Source: an uncultured Clostridium sp. (GTDB lineage Bacteria; Bacillota; Clostridia; TANB77; CAG-508). From it: a stretch of 41,169 nucleotides of DNA. Made by a program: the position numbers and the translations under genes. Below are positions 1 through 8,566 of the stretch, one piece after another (the stretch's first letter is position 1; every line of letters starts with the position of its first letter). Location: contig USMB01000011.1 in NCBI GenBank assembly GCA_900555615.1, forward strand, positions 1 to 41,169, given 5' to 3'. Under the pieces are notes generated by a model. The model was not told the origin of the DNA. It ran no database searches and was given only the letters and a program-made list of their open reading frames with translations.

Positions 1-118
1 AAAATTTAGTGCTAATAAATAAAATTTTTTAAGACATTTTCAAAAATGATTGACAATAATTTTTGAATATTCACAAAAATTACTTTTGACGTAAAATGGT
101 AAAAATTACAAACTACGC

Positions 119-147
119 TTTACATGATATGATTTTTGTGCTATAAT
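119..147 (+). promoter_or_regulatory. Promoter of the flotillin gene
   Basis: TTTACA at 119-124 and TATAAT at 142-147 are separated by 17 bases, and a TG one base before the -10 makes it an extended -10 promoter. It lies about 90 bases before the flotillin start. The rest of 1-235 is AT-rich with no other gene visible. Confidence 0.7.
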
Positions 148-235
148 TATTGATAGAGTTTTATTTGCAGACAAAAGAAATGTGGTGTAGTGTATAATAT
201 AAAATCAAATCTGACATTTTTGGAGGTAAAACACA

Positions 236-1960
236 ATGGAAAAGATTTTAACTATCGCTATCCCTGTAGCAATTGCTATTGCTGCTGTTGTTCTTGTTAT
301 CTTGCTGGCTAAGGCTATGTACCGTATCGCTGATGTTGATAAGGTTCTTATCGTCAATGGTGGTAAGAAGCCTAGATACATTCTGTCTGGTGGTGCCTTT
401 ATTATTCCGATTATTCGCAAAGCTGATACATTTGATCTCTGCATGTTAACGGTTAAGGCACCTGCTGATGAGATTATGACATCTACAGCAGTTCCTGTAC
501 TTGTTGACTGGACCGCACAGATCAGACCTAACAGAGCGGATATGGAAAAGCTTGAAACTTGCGTTGTTTCTTTCAAAGAAAGAGGTAATCAGGGTATTAT
601 AGATGACGTTAAGCTCACTCTTATGGGTGCAGTTCGTGACGTCGTTGCTTCTATGACACCTGAGCAGGTTCTTGCAGACAAGGAAAAATTCAAACAGCTG
701 ATTCAGGAATCTGTTACCGATGAGCTTGACAACATGGGCCTTGAGCTTGTCTCTCTTAATATCCAGGATATCACTGATAATAATGGATACTTCAAAAGCA
801 TTGCATATCTTGACCATGCTGAAAAAGCAAAAGCTGAAGAAATCAAACGTGCTGATACTGACCGTATTACTCGTGAGAAGAAAGCTGAATCTGCACTTGC
901 TGCAGAAAAGGCCGAAGCTGAGTCTAAGAAACAGGCTGATATCGCTCGTATGGAAGCTGAACAGGAACGTAACGAGAAACGCAAAGAGACTGATCTGAAG
1001 ATTGCTGCAAACCAGGTTGAAACCGATACCGCTCAGGCCAACGCCGAAATCGCTAAGCAGCTGCAGGCTACTAAGCGTGCTAAGGAAGTCGAGGAGCACA
1101 AAGGTGCGGTTGAAATCATGAAGCAGGAACAGGCTAACCTCGCTGCTCAGAAAGAGCGTGAAGTTATGATTACCAAGGCTGAAGCTCAGAAGCAGACGGC
1201 TAAGATCAATGCTCAGGCTACCGCAGACGTTAAGTCTATCGAAGCTGAGAATGAGATTGCTGTTGCAGAACGTCGTGCTGATGCACAGCGTAAAGAAGCA
1301 ACTGGTGTTGCTGACGTTGAAAAGACCAAAGCTGAAGCTCGTGTGGCTGTTGCCCAGAGAGATGCTGATGCTGTTAAGGCAAAGGCTGAAGCTGAAGCTG
1401 CCAAAGTACGTGCAGAAGGTACTGCAGCCGCTGATGTTGTAAAAGCACAGCAAGAGGCAGAAGCAGCTGGCCGTAAAGCACAGCTTATGGCAGAAGCTGA
1501 TGGTATCAGAGCTAAGGGGCTTGCAGAAGCTGAAGGAATCAAAGCACAGAAGCTTGCAGAAGCTGAAGGTGAAAGAGCTCTTGCAGAAGCTCGTGCAGCT
1601 AACGAGAAAGTCAACTTTGAAATTGAGAAACTCAAGATTTCTACTGAGGCTCAGATTAAGGTTGCTACTGCTACTGCACAGATTATGGCCAACATTGGTC
1701 AGAATGCAGAATTCGTCAATATTGGCGGAGGAAACATTCCTGGTATTGGTTCTGTTGGAACTGGTAATGCACTGTTGGATACCCTTTCTGGTATTCCTGC
1801 ATTGATGAAGGTTCTGAATACCGAAAATCAGGCATTGAATGGCCAGCCTGTGACTGATGAGATTGCAGGTCTGTCTAATGCAGCTCTCGCAGGTCTTGGT
1901 AACCTGAAGGGTACTGTAGCTGAAAAGGCAGTTGATGCCATTACAGCTGAAACTAAATAA
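236..1960 (+). CDS. Flotillin-like SPFH/band 7 membrane protein
   Basis: Flotillins scaffold membrane microdomains, anchored by an N-terminal segment with a long cytoplasmic coiled coil. The 574-residue product has a hydrophobic N-terminal helix at about residues 4-26, an SPFH/band 7 region to about 195, then a very long Ala/Glu/Lys/Gln-rich coiled coil with EAEA/KAEA-type repeats to about 470, and a Gly/Asn/Leu-rich tail. The length and order fit bacterial FloT/YqiK-type proteins. The start is ATG behind TTTTTGGAGG. It stands alone, with its own promoter and terminator; no NfeD partner is adjacent. The gene is clearly richer in GC than its neighbours and uses many CGT and GCT codons, so it is either very highly expressed or acquired. 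It has no in-frame CGG. The family call is strong; substrate and role in this organism are unknown. Confidence 0.9.
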   Translation: MEKILTIAIPVAIAIAAVVLVILLAKAMYRIADVDKVLIVNGGKKPRYILSGGAFIIPIIRKADTFDLCMLTVKAPADEIMTSTAVPVLVDWTAQIRPNRADMEKLETCVVSFKERGNQGIIDDVKLTLMGAVRDVVASMTPEQVLADKEKFKQLIQESVTDELDNMGLELVSLNIQDITDNNGYFKSIAYLDHAEKAKAEEIKRADTDRITREKKAESALAAEKAEAESKKQADIARMEAEQERNEKRKETDLKIAANQVETDTAQANAEIAKQLQATKRAKEVEEHKGAVEIMKQEQANLAAQKEREVMITKAEAQKQTAKINAQATADVKSIEAENEIAVAERRADAQRKEATGVADVEKTKAEARVAVAQRDADAVKAKAEAEAAKVRAEGTAAADVVKAQQEAEAAGRKAQLMAEADGIRAKGLAEAEGIKAQKLAEAEGERALAEARAANEKVNFEIEKLKISTEAQIKVATATAQIMANIGQNAEFVNIGGGNIPGIGSVGTGNALLDTLSGIPALMKVLNTENQALNGQPVTDEIAGLSNAALAGLGNLKGTVAEKAVDAITAETK

Positions 1961-2015
1961 TATCCAACTGGATAAAACTCTAAAGCTTTAATTAGCTAAA
2001 ACACTACATTCTTTT

Positions 2016-2048
2016 GAGAGGGATGCTGATATTCAGCTCCCTCTTTTT
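2016..2048 (+). terminator. Rho-independent terminator after flotillin
   Basis: GAGGGA and GCTGA (2018-2029) pair with TCAGC and TCCCTC (2033-2043) around a short loop, followed by TTTTT. It marks the last clearly chromosomal sequence before mobile element 1. Confidence 0.85.
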
Positions 2049-2088
2049 CAAATTTTATTATTTTCTAACTTATAATTTATTTCATTCT

Positions 2089-2418
2089 TTAAGGTATGAC
2101 TCCAATTCTTTTAAAATAATAATACGAATCCATACTTCCTTTAAAATAAATCTCTTTTTCTAAAATATCCTGTAAATTACTATAAAGTACAATAACTTGT
2201 GATAAATCTTTACATTCTCCTGCACTTAATCCATCTTCTAAATGAGTTTCATCAAATAGTTTTTGTATGTTTAAATTTCTATCCATAATTTTGTGGATTT
2301 TATCTTTTATTTCTTTGTATTTTTTATTATTCCTGTTTAAATATTGCCTTATATCTTCAATACTTTCATAAAAGTCATCACTATATTCTTCTATAAATGG
2401 TTTTAATTTTTCTTCCAT
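2089..2418 (-). CDS. Small helical accessory protein of mobilizable element 1
   Basis: This 109-residue, highly charged and probably all-helical protein has no membrane segment. I do not recognise a defined function. It resembles the small Glu/Lys-rich accessory proteins found downstream of mob/TnpV modules in Bacillota elements, with a short C-terminal stretch around IYFKGSMDSYYYFKRIG. It starts at ATG 2418 after an AGGGGGATTTACA ribosome site, 11 bases past the TnpV stop, so the two are probably co-transcribed from the mob operon. The gene is absent from element 2. What remains between its end and the flotillin terminator is about 40 bases, so the element 1 boundary must be very close. Confidence 0.7.
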   Translation of the reverse strand: MEEKLKPFIEEYSDDFYESIEDIRQYLNRNNKKYKEIKDKIHKIMDRNLNIQKLFDETHLEDGLSAGECKDLSQVIVLYSNLQDILEKEIYFKGSMDSYYYFKRIGVIP

Positions 2419-2429
2419 TGTAAATCCCC

Positions 2430-2780
2430 CTAAACATAAATTAATTCACTAAATATAATTTCTTCAACACGAGTTTTAATTGAATTCATTTTGCTAACCC
2501 ATTCAAGTTGATTATTAGCTTTTAATTCTTCTGTAATATTTTCTTGTTTTACAAATTGTTTCATTAGTAGGTTATATCTAGCCGTTGCAGTTTCATCAAT
2601 TTCTTGTAAATGTTCACTTAATTTGTCATCCATTAATAAAATTGTATATTCAGCTTTCTTTTGTGTTTTCAAATAATTTAATCTCATCTTTCCATATTTT
2701 CCTAATTTAAAATTTTTAGTATTTGAGATTATCAAGTTAGGAATATAGTAATCTCCACATTTTCTATAATTTATTTTCAT
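2430..2780 (-). CDS. tnpV: TnpV-family transposon-encoded protein
   Basis: TnpV proteins are small and of unknown biochemical role; they occur in many Bacillota conjugative and mobilizable elements. The match rests on the family order: an N-terminal YRKCGDYYIPNL, then LGKYGKMRLNYLK, then a helical HLQEIDETATARY segment, and an end like WVSKMNSIKTRVEEIIFSELIY. I place the start at ATG 2780 (about 116 residues) because AGAAAGGA lies just upstream; an in-frame ATG at 2807 would overlap the mob stop. It lies directly downstream of mob in the same direction and is probably in its operon. Element 2 has no copy. Confidence 0.85.
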   Translation of the reverse strand: MKINYRKCGDYYIPNLIISNTKNFKLGKYGKMRLNYLKTQKKAEYTILLMDDKLSEHLQEIDETATARYNLLMKQFVKQENITEELKANNQLEWVSKMNSIKTRVEEIIFSELIYV

Positions 2781-2796
2781 ATTTATCAAATCCTTT

Positions 2797-4021
2797 CTAT
2801 ATTTCAAAATCTATTTCTTTATCTTCCTTTTGAAAACGGCTTGTATCGAGTTGCTTTTTAAAATTAATATTAGAATATGTTTCTTTGTTGAAATCTCGTA
2901 TAAGGTCATCCTCGCAAGGATATGAAAATTTATGGCATAACCATTTCATAAACTTTTTCATATTATCTTTGAATTTCTCAATAATCTTGTTTAAGCATTT
3001 ATTTTCTTTTTCTAATTCTTTTATTTTTTTCTGATATTTGTGTTCTATATGGTCGATTTTATTTTCATATTCAAATTTCAAATCTTCTTCATCTTGATTT
3101 TTGGATTGTTGCAATAAACAAATAGTTCGTTCTAAATTTTTATTTTCATTTTGTAAACTTTCTTTTTCTTTTACAAAATCTTCGGCAACATCTATTATTT
3201 CAGTTTGTTTAGATAATTCCTTGTGCAAAGCAACATTTTCATTATGAAGTTCTTTTATTAGCTTGTTTTGAGGTTTTATAATCTTTTCTTCAATTATTTT
3301 ATCCCTATTTAAAACAAGTTTTTTTATATCTTGTAGTTCGGGTGTGTTTGGTAACTCTAAAGTTGCAGTTTTTAAAATTTCTTTTGTTTTAGCATAATTA
3401 GTTACTTTTTTAAATTCTTCAACTGACAGATTCTTTCTATTAGTTTCTTCAACATATAAGCCTCTTTCTAAATCAAATCCTTTACTTTTAACATGTTCAA
3501 AATAGGCATCTTGTAATTTTCTATAACTATCTCTACCTTTCCAAAAATCTCTTGCACAAATTTTTTCTATTGGCTTGCCATCTTTATCTTTTGTATGAAC
3601 TACTGGAACAAACATTAAATGTAAATGTGGTGCTCCTTCATCTAAATGAACTACAGCGGATATAATATTTTTTTCTCCAAGATTTTTGTAATTGCAGATA
3701 AATTTATAGCATTCATCAAAGTATCTTTTTGTTTCTTGCTCTCCAATTCTATTAAAAAATTCTTGGTCAGATGTAAATATCATTTGGCACATTATAATGC
3801 TGTTTTCTCTTAAATGACCTGCTAAATTTTGTCCTTTTCTTAATTTATCAAATTCTTTTGTATAGGTGTAATTGTTTTTCTTTATATAATAATTTAAATG
3901 TGTTCTAGCCCCGATCAATATCTTTATTTGTATGACATTTTGCTTTTCTATCATTGTGGGTGCATTTACCATTTACCTCAGCTCGTGTTAATTTCTCATT
4001 TCTTACTATAGCATAACTCAT
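2797..4021 (-). CDS. mobV: MobV relaxase (Mob_Pre), split by a +1 shift at CGG
   Basis: MobV relaxases nick oriT and pilot single-stranded DNA into a mating channel. Starting at ATG 4021 the reading frame gives SYAIVRNEKL and the motif HNDR, with His22 at the position of the catalytic histidine of pMV158 MobM. After 36 codons it meets CGG at 3913-3911 and a TAG two codons later. Skipping one base restores THLNYYIKKN and then the metal-binding motif HLDEGAPHLHL, continuing to a coiled-coil C-terminus (407 residues in all). The intact homologue at 12720-13943 lines up through the junction, so both halves belong together. An oriT lies just upstream. It could be a simple frameshift pseudogene, but the lesion is identical to nine others in this window, so I think it is recoded. 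Confidence 0.85.
3911..3913 (-). other. +1 recoding site 1 (mob, CGG then Gly)
   Basis: The zero-frame codons read GAT CGG GGC TAG. Skipping C gives GAT GGG GCT AGA and the conserved downstream frame. The site separates catalytic His22 from the HxDExxPHxHL motif. CGG is exactly in frame, 36 codons after the start. Confidence 0.8.
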
Positions 4022-4057
4022 AGCTCCAAAGTCCTTTCTTGCACTAAAACAAATTTA

Positions 4058-4079
4058 TTTGTCTAACACACTAGACAAA
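4058..4079 (-). other. oriT: oriT of element 1 (MobV type)
   Basis: On the minus strand the hairpin GTCTAGTGTGTTAGAC has the loop and core TAGTGTGTTA, which is the nick-site core I know from pMV158, where MobM cuts between G and TTA. It is about 40 bases upstream of the mob start, the usual place for MobV elements. The flanks TTT/AAA extend the stem. The same sequence occurs at 13979-14000. Confidence 0.8.
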
Positions 4080-4110
4080 CAAGTTTGTCTGTGTGCCCTA
4101 CGGGGTTATA

Positions 4111-4176
4111 CCTAAAAACTGCTAAATCATTTTTTAGGCTATAATTTGCCATAGCTTACGCTATAACAAATTATAG
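4111..4176. repeat. Two hairpins between rep and oriT of element 1
   Basis: CCTAAAAA (4111-4118) pairs with TTTTTAGG (4131-4138), and CTATAATTTG (4139-4148) pairs with CAAATTATAG (4167-4176). Element 2 has a matching pair at 14036-14098 with different sequence but the same layout, so structure is conserved. Possible roles are rep terminator or single-strand origin; not resolved. Confidence 0.6.
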
Positions 4177-4227
4177 TGAAGTCGCAGTTTAAAGTTCGTG
4201 CTTGCAACTTCATATCGGAGCAATTTC

Positions 4228-5121
4228 TTATATAGTATCATCTAGTGTATCAAGGTTAGCATATAAGAAATCAAGTGAGCCAGAAGGATATTCTCTTTCA
4301 TTTGCCTTAATGGTATCTGACTTTTTGGGTATTTTGTTTATATTGGTATTTCCCAAATTATTGTATAAGCAAATCATCAAATAATTTTTAGCATTTTGTA
4401 TATTAGGTGTATTTTTCGATATATCCAATAATTGAACAAGATTATCTTTTGTTATTAAATTAAGCTTGTCCGATATTTTAAAATGATTAACTGTTATATT
4501 TCCAACTTTTAAATTATCTGTATAATAAAGATTATCAATTACATCTTCTAAAATTGTTTTTTCTTCTTTTGTAAATTCATTTAAATTACATTTTTCTTTT
4601 ATCAATAAAAGATCTTCATCACTTTTAGGATTGATGGACTCAGTATTGACTATATTAGTATTGATATTATTAGTATTGATTCCTCGTAAATTTTCCGAGT
4701 CAAGAGTCGTAGATTCTCCGATTCCAGAGTCGTAATTTTTACGATTCAAGAATCGTAAATTCTCCGAGTCTGAATGATTAATCTTTCCAACATATATTAA
4801 ATTAGGTTTTCCTAAACCTTGTCTTTTTTCTTGAACAAGATTTACTTCCATTAATATTTTGAATGATTTAGTAACTGTTTTATCTGATAAATTTAATTTT
4901 TCTTGTACTTCTTCTCTTGTAAAAATTAGATAAACATTATTATCCTCATCTATCCAATGATTTTTTTGAGATAAAGATAATCTATCTAATAAAAAAGCAT
5001 ATAGAATTTTACTATCTGAATTTAATTTGTTTTTGTATTTTTCGTTTACAAATAATTCTTGTGGAATTTGATAGTATTTATGCTCCAATGCTTCGTTTGA
5101 TTTGTAAGGTATAAAATCCAT
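4228..5121 (-). CDS. repA: RepA_N replication initiator, element 1
   Basis: RepA_N proteins start theta replication of many Bacillota plasmids and of some integrative elements after excision. This 297-residue protein has the family signature at residues 15-115: the YYQIPQELF start, SKILYAFLLDRLSLSQKN, WIDEDN, a winged helix around TREEVQEKLNLSDKTVTK, and KRQGLGKPNLIYVGKI. The C-terminal half is Asn-rich and less conserved, ending SGSLDFLYANLDTLDD as in the second copy. It starts at ATG 5121 behind AAAGGAG. It is about two-thirds identical by eye to the copy at 14148-15053. It lies upstream of oriT and mob in the same direction. No in-frame CGG is present. Confidence 0.9.
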   Translation of the reverse strand: MDFIPYKSNEALEHKYYQIPQELFVNEKYKNKLNSDSKILYAFLLDRLSLSQKNHWIDEDNNVYLIFTREEVQEKLNLSDKTVTKSFKILMEVNLVQEKRQGLGKPNLIYVGKINHSDSENLRFLNRKNYDSGIGESTTLDSENLRGINTNNINTNIVNTESINPKSDEDLLLIKEKCNLNEFTKEEKTILEDVIDNLYYTDNLKVGNITVNHFKISDKLNLITKDNLVQLLDISKNTPNIQNAKNYLMICLYNNLGNTNINKIPKKSDTIKANEREYPSGSLDFLYANLDTLDDTI

Positions 5122-5183
5122 AACAATAGTTCTCCTTTCAGTTTTGAAATTCCTGAAAGTGTTGAAATATCAATAAATTTATT

Positions 5184-5238
5184 TTGCGGAACATTTCAGA
5201 ACATTTTTCTAATGGCAAAAATTCATTGCGGAACATTT
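5184..5238. repeat. Iteron-like direct repeats upstream of rep 1
   Basis: TTGCGGAACATTT occurs at 5184-5196 and 5226-5238, each followed a few bases later by CAGAACA. AGAATT repeats follow at about 5265-5290. This lies in the promoter region of the RepA_N gene and may bind Rep. The 427-base gap 5122-5548 holds these repeats, an imperfect hairpin near 5300-5335, the attachment core and an inverted repeat; no gene is seen. Confidence 0.55.
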
Positions 5239-5392
5239 TTCAGAACAAAATAATCGGATTTTTAAGAATTTTACAGAATTTTTAGAATTAAACTAAAAAA
5301 ATACTATTTCCTAAAACCCTAGAAAATAGTACTTTTATATAATAAAAACTGCTTTCAAGTTCTTTCGAATTTTCTTGAAAACAGCTATAAAT

Positions 5393-5405
5393 ATGGTCGA
5401 GGCGA
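5393..5405. repeat. attL: Attachment-site core between elements 1 and 2
   Basis: ATGGTCGAGGCGA is identical to 15300-15312, the 3' end of tRNA-Pro including the CCA complement. Position 5393 is the left boundary of element 2 and would be the right boundary of element 1. Just left of it TTTCAAG (5354-5360) and CTTGAAA (5374-5380) form an inverted repeat, and CTTGAAAC motifs occur on the other side, as expected for integrase arm sites. Confidence 0.85.
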
Positions 5406-5480
5406 GGTATTCTAGCCAAATGCTATTTTTCTTTATTTATCAAGCATTTTAAAGTTTTATATTTTTACTTTGAAACATTT

Positions 5481-5532
5481 CCTTGAAACTTTAATAAAAA
5501 TAATTCTAATAAATTCTAATAAAGTTTCAAGG
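5481..5532. repeat. 12-bp inverted repeat beside the attachment core
   Basis: CCTTGAAACTTT (5481-5492) and AAAGTTTCAAGG (5521-5532) are perfect complements, followed on the plus side by TTTTTC. It may stop transcripts entering from element 1. The CTTGAAAC unit recurs three times near the other end of element 2 (15111-15151), so it may instead be an integrase arm-binding site. Confidence 0.55.
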
Positions 5533-5548
5533 TTTTTCTTTTGTGTTT

Positions 5549-6943
5549 TTAAGCATAGTCATAATCGTAATCAGAATCTACATTAAATATTTCTTTATCT
5601 ATTAAATAATCTTCAACATTCTTATTTTCTGCCTTTTCAAATTCAACATCTACATCAACGTAGTATTTCATTGTGACAGTAATATCAGTATGACCTAATA
5701 TCTTCTTAAGAACTGCTGGAGCAATTTTTGCCTCTGCACATCTAGTTGCAAATGTTCCTCTTAACATATGAGTATGAATATCAGTCTTTTTTATGACTTG
5801 TCCTTTTGCATTTTCTTCTTCATAAATTCCAATATTCAAATCTAATGCAATTCTTTTTAGACAACTATTTATAGAATTTTCTACATACATTGTTCTATCT
5901 TCTTTGCAAAATAATAAATGATTTTTATTATGAATTTTGTGTTCTAAAGCTTCTTGTATAATTTGATAAATTATATTATTCATATTCAAAGTTCTTTGAC
6001 CTGTATTTGTTTTTGTAGTATTTCCTATAATTGCTTTGCCATTATTATCTTTTGTTTGAGTTCTTCTAATATAAATTTTTCTGTTTTCTAAATCTATATC
6101 TTTATCACAATCTAAAACTAAAGCCTCTCCTATTCTCATTCCTGTACTCAATAATAGTAACAAAATATATTTGTGTCGACATTCTTTATAACTTGCATTA
6201 TTTAAGTAATCAACCAGTTTCTTTTGCTCATCAACTGTTAGTGAAACTCTATGATGACTTTTATATTCACTTTTTGGCTTTTCAACTCGATTATATCCTT
6301 CCATAAAATTATCTGTTATGATATTTTCATATTTTGCTTGTCCAAATGCCATACATAATAGTTCATAATTTTGTTTTATTGTACTTTTAGAATAGGTTTT
6401 CAAACTCTCTAAATATTTAACTACTTCATCTCTTGTAACTTTTGAAATAGGTTTGTTAGTAAATTTCTCTTTAGCTAGTTTCTTTACTGTATCTGATTTT
6501 CTTTTATGTGTTGCTTTAATTATCTTGCCTAATTTATAATCTTCTTCAATTTTATTTTTTACAAGATCAATTATTGTTTTATTACTTTTAGTAATTATTC
6601 TAAATTCTTGATTTTCTTCCATTTCAATTTGGAATGACAATGCTTTATTAAATGCTTCTTTCTCATTCTTTCCTACAAATGTTTTAGTAGTTCTTTTTCC
6701 TGTAACTGTATCTCTACCTGTTGTTACTATCGCCTTTGGTGTTATAGAAAAATAGAAAGAATCACATTCTACATTATTATCAATAACTTTTCCATTCTCA
6801 AATTTTGTTATTTGTCTATATTTACATTTATCTTTCATCTTACAATTGTTACAAATTTCTTTGCTAGATAAACCTTTATTTTTTGAATTTTTAATTGTTT
6901 TCGTTAAATACGTTCCTACTGTAATTCCTTTTACTTTATTCAT
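5549..6943 (-). CDS. int: Tyrosine recombinase (integrase) of element 2
   Basis: This enzyme should integrate and excise element 2 at tRNA-Pro. The 464-residue protein has an unusual N-terminal cysteine cluster (CNNCKMKDKCKY, residues 33-44), then an SAM-like arm/core-binding domain around residues 115-220, then the catalytic domain. Visible active-site residues are Arg in STGMRIGEAL, His and Arg in HTHMLRGTFATR, His in ILGHTDITVTMKYY, with the nucleophilic Tyr in that same C-terminal stretch. The start is ATG 6943 with an AAGAAAGGAAAG site. Its stop is about 150 bases from the attachment core, the normal position. Excisionase lies upstream in the same direction. Only one integrase is left for the two tandem elements. 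Confidence 0.93.
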   Translation of the reverse strand: MNKVKGITVGTYLTKTIKNSKNKGLSSKEICNNCKMKDKCKYRQITKFENGKVIDNNVECDSFYFSITPKAIVTTGRDTVTGKRTTKTFVGKNEKEAFNKALSFQIEMEENQEFRIITKSNKTIIDLVKNKIEEDYKLGKIIKATHKRKSDTVKKLAKEKFTNKPISKVTRDEVVKYLESLKTYSKSTIKQNYELLCMAFGQAKYENIITDNFMEGYNRVEKPKSEYKSHHRVSLTVDEQKKLVDYLNNASYKECRHKYILLLLLSTGMRIGEALVLDCDKDIDLENRKIYIRRTQTKDNNGKAIIGNTTKTNTGQRTLNMNNIIYQIIQEALEHKIHNKNHLLFCKEDRTMYVENSINSCLKRIALDLNIGIYEEENAKGQVIKKTDIHTHMLRGTFATRCAEAKIAPAVLKKILGHTDITVTMKYYVDVDVEFEKAENKNVEDYLIDKEIFNVDSDYDYDYA

Positions 6944-6974
6944 TTCTTTGCTTTCCTTTCTTGTTAAATTTAAG

Positions 6975-7038
6975 GAAAACTCTTGATATATTTTGATTTT
7001 TTGTGTATAATTATTTCAATACTATAACAAGAGTTTTC
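6975..7038. repeat. Inverted repeat in the int leader
   Basis: GAAAACTCTTG (6975-6985) and CAAGAGTTTTC (7028-7038) are perfect 11-bp complements 42 bases apart, between excisionase and integrase. The spacing suggests an operator or excisionase/integrase binding pair rather than a tight terminator. Confidence 0.5.
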
Positions 7039-7115
7039 TTGTATTCGATTTAAAATAGTAGTTTGAAGGTTTAAATGTCGCATATTTAAATCTTCTTTTT
7101 TTATCTGTTGTAATC

Positions 7116-7310
7116 TTACTCATTTACTTCACTTAAAACTCTACGTGTACTTACGTATTCATTAAATGAACTTACAGCAACTTTAAATGATTTTCCGACT
7201 TTAATGCAAGGAAAATCAGAACGATGGAATAAGTCTAAACATGTTTTATTTCCTATTCCTAATATTCTTCTTACATCTGCTGTAGTATAAAATTTGATTT
7301 CGTTTTCCAT
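7116..7310 (-). CDS. xis: Excisionase-like MerR/HTH_17 DNA-binding protein
   Basis: This 64-residue protein is a single winged helix-turn-helix of the excisionase family, with FYTTADVRRILGIGNKTCLDLF followed by FPCIKVGKSFKVAVSSFNEYV. Such proteins bend attachment-site DNA and favour excision. ATG 7310 follows AAAGGAG. It precedes integrase on the same strand with a 172-base gap that contains an inverted repeat. Confidence 0.88.
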   Translation of the reverse strand: MENEIKFYTTADVRRILGIGNKTCLDLFHRSDFPCIKVGKSFKVAVSSFNEYVSTRRVLSEVNE

Positions 7311-7542
7311 AAGTTTTTCTCCTTTCGTGCTTTATTTATGATGATATTTTCCTTTTCCCTCATCATCTGGGAATTATTAGATGGTAATTTACATTACTCC
7401 ACTGGAATTTCACCACTCCGACTCCGTCCGAGTTGCACCCTATACGATGAGTTAAGGCTATGCAAGTGTCTCATTATGCTGTATCTAACAACTGAAATAT
7501 TCAATTTTCAATGTGCTATTTAAAGAATTTTGGGTAATTCTA

Positions 7543-7571
7543 TTGACTTTTTAAAGTAATTATTGTAATCT
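7543..7571 (+). promoter_or_regulatory. Promoter for the element 2 rightward operon
   Basis: TTGACT (7543-7548) and TAATCT (7566-7571) have a 17-base spacer, and the first gene starts at 7678. The 367-base gap 7311-7677 also has a GC-richer tract at about 7415-7440 with GACTC/GAGT pairing; I see no gene there. Confidence 0.65.
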
Positions 7572-7645
7572 ATATATATCAATAAGTAATTACTTGATTT
7601 TATCAGATTATAACGTAAGCTTTATAATTTGTCAAGTGATTACAA
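7552..7645 (+). promoter_or_regulatory. Repeated AAGTAATTACTT operator
   Basis: A perfect 12-bp palindrome AAGTAATTACTT lies at 7584-7595, just after the -10. Imperfect half-copies lie at about 7553-7564 (inside the spacer) and 7635-7645 (CAAGTGATTAC). Placement over and after the promoter suggests a repressor site; the regulator is not identified. Confidence 0.5.
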
Positions 7646-7677
7646 CGAAAATTTTAAATATTTTTTAGGAGTGGAAA

Positions 7678-8544
7678 ATGAAAGCTAATTTTTATATAGA
7701 GAATCAACGTTTCTGCCTAGCTTTTGACAGATATGTAATCGAAGAAATAAACGGAAAAAGATATGTTCTACCAGAAAAAGGAGCTAAAAATCATGCTTCA
7801 ACTTTTTCTGATTGGATAGATAGATATTTAATAGATATTTTAAATATTGGGAAAAAAGTATATTACAATGAAGAAGTTGAAGATATAGAAATTTTAGATT
7901 ATGTACGAAACTATGGCTTATTTGGATTTATGGCTGATTTTCCAGTTAATAGATATTATGTGTTAGATGATACTGTTGCTTTAAGAGATTATAATTTAAT
8001 TAATTACGAAGATCATATAACAAATATGAAATTAGAAGAATACTTAAATTTCTTTATGCCAAAACTAAATAGTAATCAAATTAAAGAACTTATTGCAAAA
8101 TGTAGAAAAGATATATCTCCTAGAATTATGGAAAAATATCTTACACCAGAGCTAAATGAATTTTTAATTTTCTCTAAAAACTATGGAGAACCTGTTGATA
8201 TGATTTTACAATATGCAAAAATTCTTTATGAACATTTAGTTCACTTTGTAGAAGAACGTCACTTAATGAATTATTCTCCACTTATAGCAATAAATAATCT
8301 TTATACTAATATAGATAGCTTGCATAATAATGAAATAGGTTTAGTTTATGGTTATTTAAAACAAGCAATAGATTTGAATTTTTTAGTAAATTTATCACAA
8401 GATACGATTATGCTTAAGATTTGTAAATTTTGCCATAAAGCTTTTATACCTAAAAACTCAAAGGCAGAATATGATACACCACAATGCAAGAATAAAGCTA
8501 ATGTTTATAGTTTTAGAAAAAGAGCTCAAGAGGAAGAAAATTAA
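7678..8544 (+). CDS. Unknown protein with C-terminal zinc-cluster motif
   Basis: The 288-residue protein has no signal peptide or membrane segment. Near its end is CKFCHKAF with a further Cys in TPQCKNKANVYSFRKR, a CxxC...C arrangement like CGNR or DUF6076-type zinc fingers that occur in accessory genes of Bacillota elements. The rest is not recognised. ATG 7678 follows TAGGAGTGG. It is the first gene of the rightward operon, and the next gene starts 22 bases after it, so the two probably act together. A nucleic-acid-binding role is inference only. Confidence 0.75.
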   Translation: MKANFYIENQRFCLAFDRYVIEEINGKRYVLPEKGAKNHASTFSDWIDRYLIDILNIGKKVYYNEEVEDIEILDYVRNYGLFGFMADFPVNRYYVLDDTVALRDYNLINYEDHITNMKLEEYLNFFMPKLNSNQIKELIAKCRKDISPRIMEKYLTPELNEFLIFSKNYGEPVDMILQYAKILYEHLVHFVEERHLMNYSPLIAINNLYTNIDSLHNNEIGLVYGYLKQAIDLNFLVNLSQDTIMLKICKFCHKAFIPKNSKAEYDTPQCKNKANVYSFRKRAQEEEN

Positions 8545-8566
8545 TACTGAATTGGAGGAATTCTAA

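Noticed and set aside
446..1453. 335-codon leftward frame across the flotillin gene
   Set aside because: Shadow of the repetitive coiled-coil coding sequence; Ser/Phe/Leu-rich with no ribosome site.
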